Made by a program: the position numbers and the translations under genes. From the NCBI GenBank assembly GCA_030849065.1, contig JASAON010001528.1, forward strand, positions 1 through 47,635: a stretch of DNA of 47,635 nt, given 5' to 3'. Of the stretch, positions 46,043-47,635 are shown one piece after another. The notes under the pieces were generated by a model. The model did not search any database, had not been told where the DNA came from, and worked only from the letters and a program-made list of their open reading frames with translations. Origin of the DNA: Jaenimonas drosophilae (Eukaryota; Euglenozoa; Kinetoplastea; Trypanosomatida; Trypanosomatidae). Every line of letters starts with the position of its first letter. Position 1 is the stretch's first letter.

Positions 46043-47494
46043 ATCTGTCACACAACCCCTGGTGAGCAGGTACCCTTTCAAAGAGTTAGTTAGATTCATG
46101 CCAGGAAACATTACTTGAACTATTGATGATGAGTGATGAATACATGTATCCTTTGGATTCTTCGCTGCAGTATTTCTGTGTACTGGACCTCTGTGTCCTA
46201 TTGGCAGCCACTCCCGTGTGTGGTTGAGTGATGAGACGTGATGCAGACATACCTGTGCCGGTCAGTCTCCATAACTGGTTGCGTTTGGTAGTGACCCATA
46301 TTTTGTTTCTTTTTTGTGTTCCTTGACGTCCCTGTTGCCTGTTGCCACTGTGGCCGAGGATGAAGGTGTATTTATTTCACTCAAGCAAATATCTTCATGA
46401 TTTGGTTATCTTTGTTTGCTTCCCATTGATATTGGGGTTTTCGTTTTATGCGTTTCTGTTTTTGATTATTTCATCGTTGCACACAGAGATGCATGATGCC
46501 AATCTCCTGTATTGAAAATATTGATTTTGTCATTGGATGGTGTGCCGACTAGAGAAGAACGTCCGCGCACATGTGTGTGTGTGTGTTGCTGTTTTGACGG
46601 CTGCACCTTGCAGGAGGCCTCTCCCTTTTTTATGTGCTCCCCTACCTGGATGGAGTTTTCTTTGCGGCATTGACAGACCTGACCTGTTTCCCTCTCCATC
46701 AGCTCACTGCTTGATGAGCTTCATGTTTATAAGCTTTGGCTAATGCCAATGAATGATGTGCGCTTGGTTGTTCTTTTATTGAGCATCTCTGCTGAGATTG
46801 GCTCCTTTGTGAAGGACAGAGCCGTGAATGCAGCACCAGGCAAAGGCGTGATGCATGAGTGACTGGGGTCAGTGAAGGGAGAGAGTAGTCCCTACGTCAT
46901 GATGTTACACAGACTTTGACGTCTGCATGTTTCCTGACTCCCTTTTTTTCTTTGCTGCAATTGTGGTCTTCATGACACCGTGGAGCTCTGAATTGCATCG
47001 AACACTCCCACGAACCCCCTACCCCTTTTCTTTTCGACGACTCAGTTTGATTGATTGCGTGAATGTATGACGCACCAATGAATTGAGTTACTTCATCATC
47101 ACCTCTCCTGTTTCTTTACTGTCCACCTCTCCTTTGTTTTTTTGTTTTGCATTGCCTGTAATGTACGTAACACATCGAGAGATCTGCTGCAGTTGTGTGC
47201 TGCGAATGAGCGTCGTGCCTCGTGAGGGAGCTGCTCAGCGATCGCTGTGGGCTTGATCATACTACATCATTTTGTTTGTGTGGTTTACTAGCTTGCCCGA
47301 GAAGTTGATGCTTTGGTTTTTGTGTGGACATGTGTACTGAGGGGTTTGTTTCCACGATTTCTTGGCTATTGAAGCTTGAGTGGTTGTTGAAGTTGTTGAA
47401 TGAGTAAGTGACTTGCATGGCTTGCTTGCTGATCTAATATTTTCTTCTGTTTGCTTTCCTTTAGTCACTCTTTTTGTCCTTCGTGCACATCAAG
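46043..47494. other. Intergenic region
   Basis: A 1.45 kb stretch rich in T and TG with no protein-like frame. The 77- and 68-codon frames at 46466-46743 overlap on opposite strands and come from CA/TG sequence near 46568-46585. It must contain the 3' end of the receptor transcript and the splice signal of the next gene (pyrimidine-rich 47441-47462, AG at 47463-47464). Confidence 0.55.
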
Positions 47495-47635
47495 ATGCTT
47501 AAGTGTGTAACTGTGCTTGTTCTTATCTGCCAGTTATTGACAGCAAGTGCGCTGTCAGCTTCCATCCTTTCTTTGGACCTGGACACTGACGCCAATGTTC
47601 ACATCCACAGCGTCTACCTGTGTGGTCTTTCAGCA
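47495..47635 (+). CDS. N-terminus of a secreted or membrane protein, cut by right edge
   Basis: An ATG at 47495-47497 opens 47 codons that run off the window without a stop. Residues 1-22 look like a signal peptide (MLKCVTVLVLICQLLTASAL), with a cleavage-like SALSA. The following ASILSLDLDTDANVHIHSVY could be the start of an extracellular domain. An AG acceptor at 47463-47464 after a pyrimidine tract supports the start. The gene lies on the same strand and next to the cyclase-like receptor and begins in the same way, so it may be another member of that family, but too little is present to say. Confidence 0.6.
   Translation, partial: MLKCVTVLVLICQLLTASALSASILSLDLDTDANVHIHSVYLCGLSA

Noticed and set aside
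1..47635. CRISPR arrays, bacterial operons or insertion sequences
   Set aside because: No spaced direct repeats, Shine-Dalgarno-led operons or transposase motifs were seen. The gene content is eukaryotic.

Overview
The window looks like nuclear DNA of a kinetoplastid flagellate, most likely a free-living bodonid such as Bodo saltans (the species is inference). The evidence is gene architecture and content. About twenty intron-less genes are packed head to tail on one strand, the orientation flips once, polypyrimidine-AG trans-splice acceptors precede several start codons, and the products are eukaryotic: MAP kinase, eL33, CIAO1, MMS19, TRAPPC11, a Nopp140-like protein and a receptor-type cyclase-like protein.

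Layout. From 1 to about 36.6 kb every recognised gene is on the minus strand, consistent with one polycistronic unit read leftwards. From the left these are: a MAP-kinase-like protein cut by the window edge, a MORN-repeat protein, a PDZ-like/poly-Gln protein, an LRR protein with a cysteine-rich tail, a Golgi-type GDA1/CD39 nucleoside diphosphatase, a long coiled-coil protein, a Pro-rich protein, a degenerate mitochondrial-type DEAD-box protein, an NT-C2/coiled-coil protein, a PSP1-domain protein, CIAO1, a Nopp140-like protein, a WD-like protein, ribosomal protein eL33, a thymidylate kinase with an N-terminal extension, MMS19 and TRAPPC11. The left 25 kb is gene-sparse, with simple repeats and gaps of up to 3 kb. 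From about 26 to 36.6 kb the gaps shrink to roughly 120-300 bp and the coding sequence becomes visibly richer in A and T.

About 36.6-38.8 kb is a divergent strand-switch region. Its core (about 36.76-38.50 kb) is an abrupt GC-rich island full of C and G homopolymers, C-runs dominating on the left and G-runs on the right. In kinetoplastids such regions are where polycistronic transcription usually starts. The island could be a real G-rich divergent start region or a sequencing/assembly artefact.

From 38.8 kb to the right edge genes are on the plus strand: an unrecognised 399-residue protein, a stretch of broken frames (40.0-41.9 kb) with a K+-channel-pore-like peptide, a large single-pass receptor with a cyclase-like intracellular domain that appears to have lost catalytic metal ligands, and the first 47 codons of another secreted or membrane protein.

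Shared themes: CIAO1 and MMS19, two partners of the cytosolic Fe-S targeting complex, lie about 5 kb apart in the same unit. Three proteins with recognisable enzyme folds (kinase, DEAD-box, cyclase) carry substitutions at normally invariant catalytic positions.
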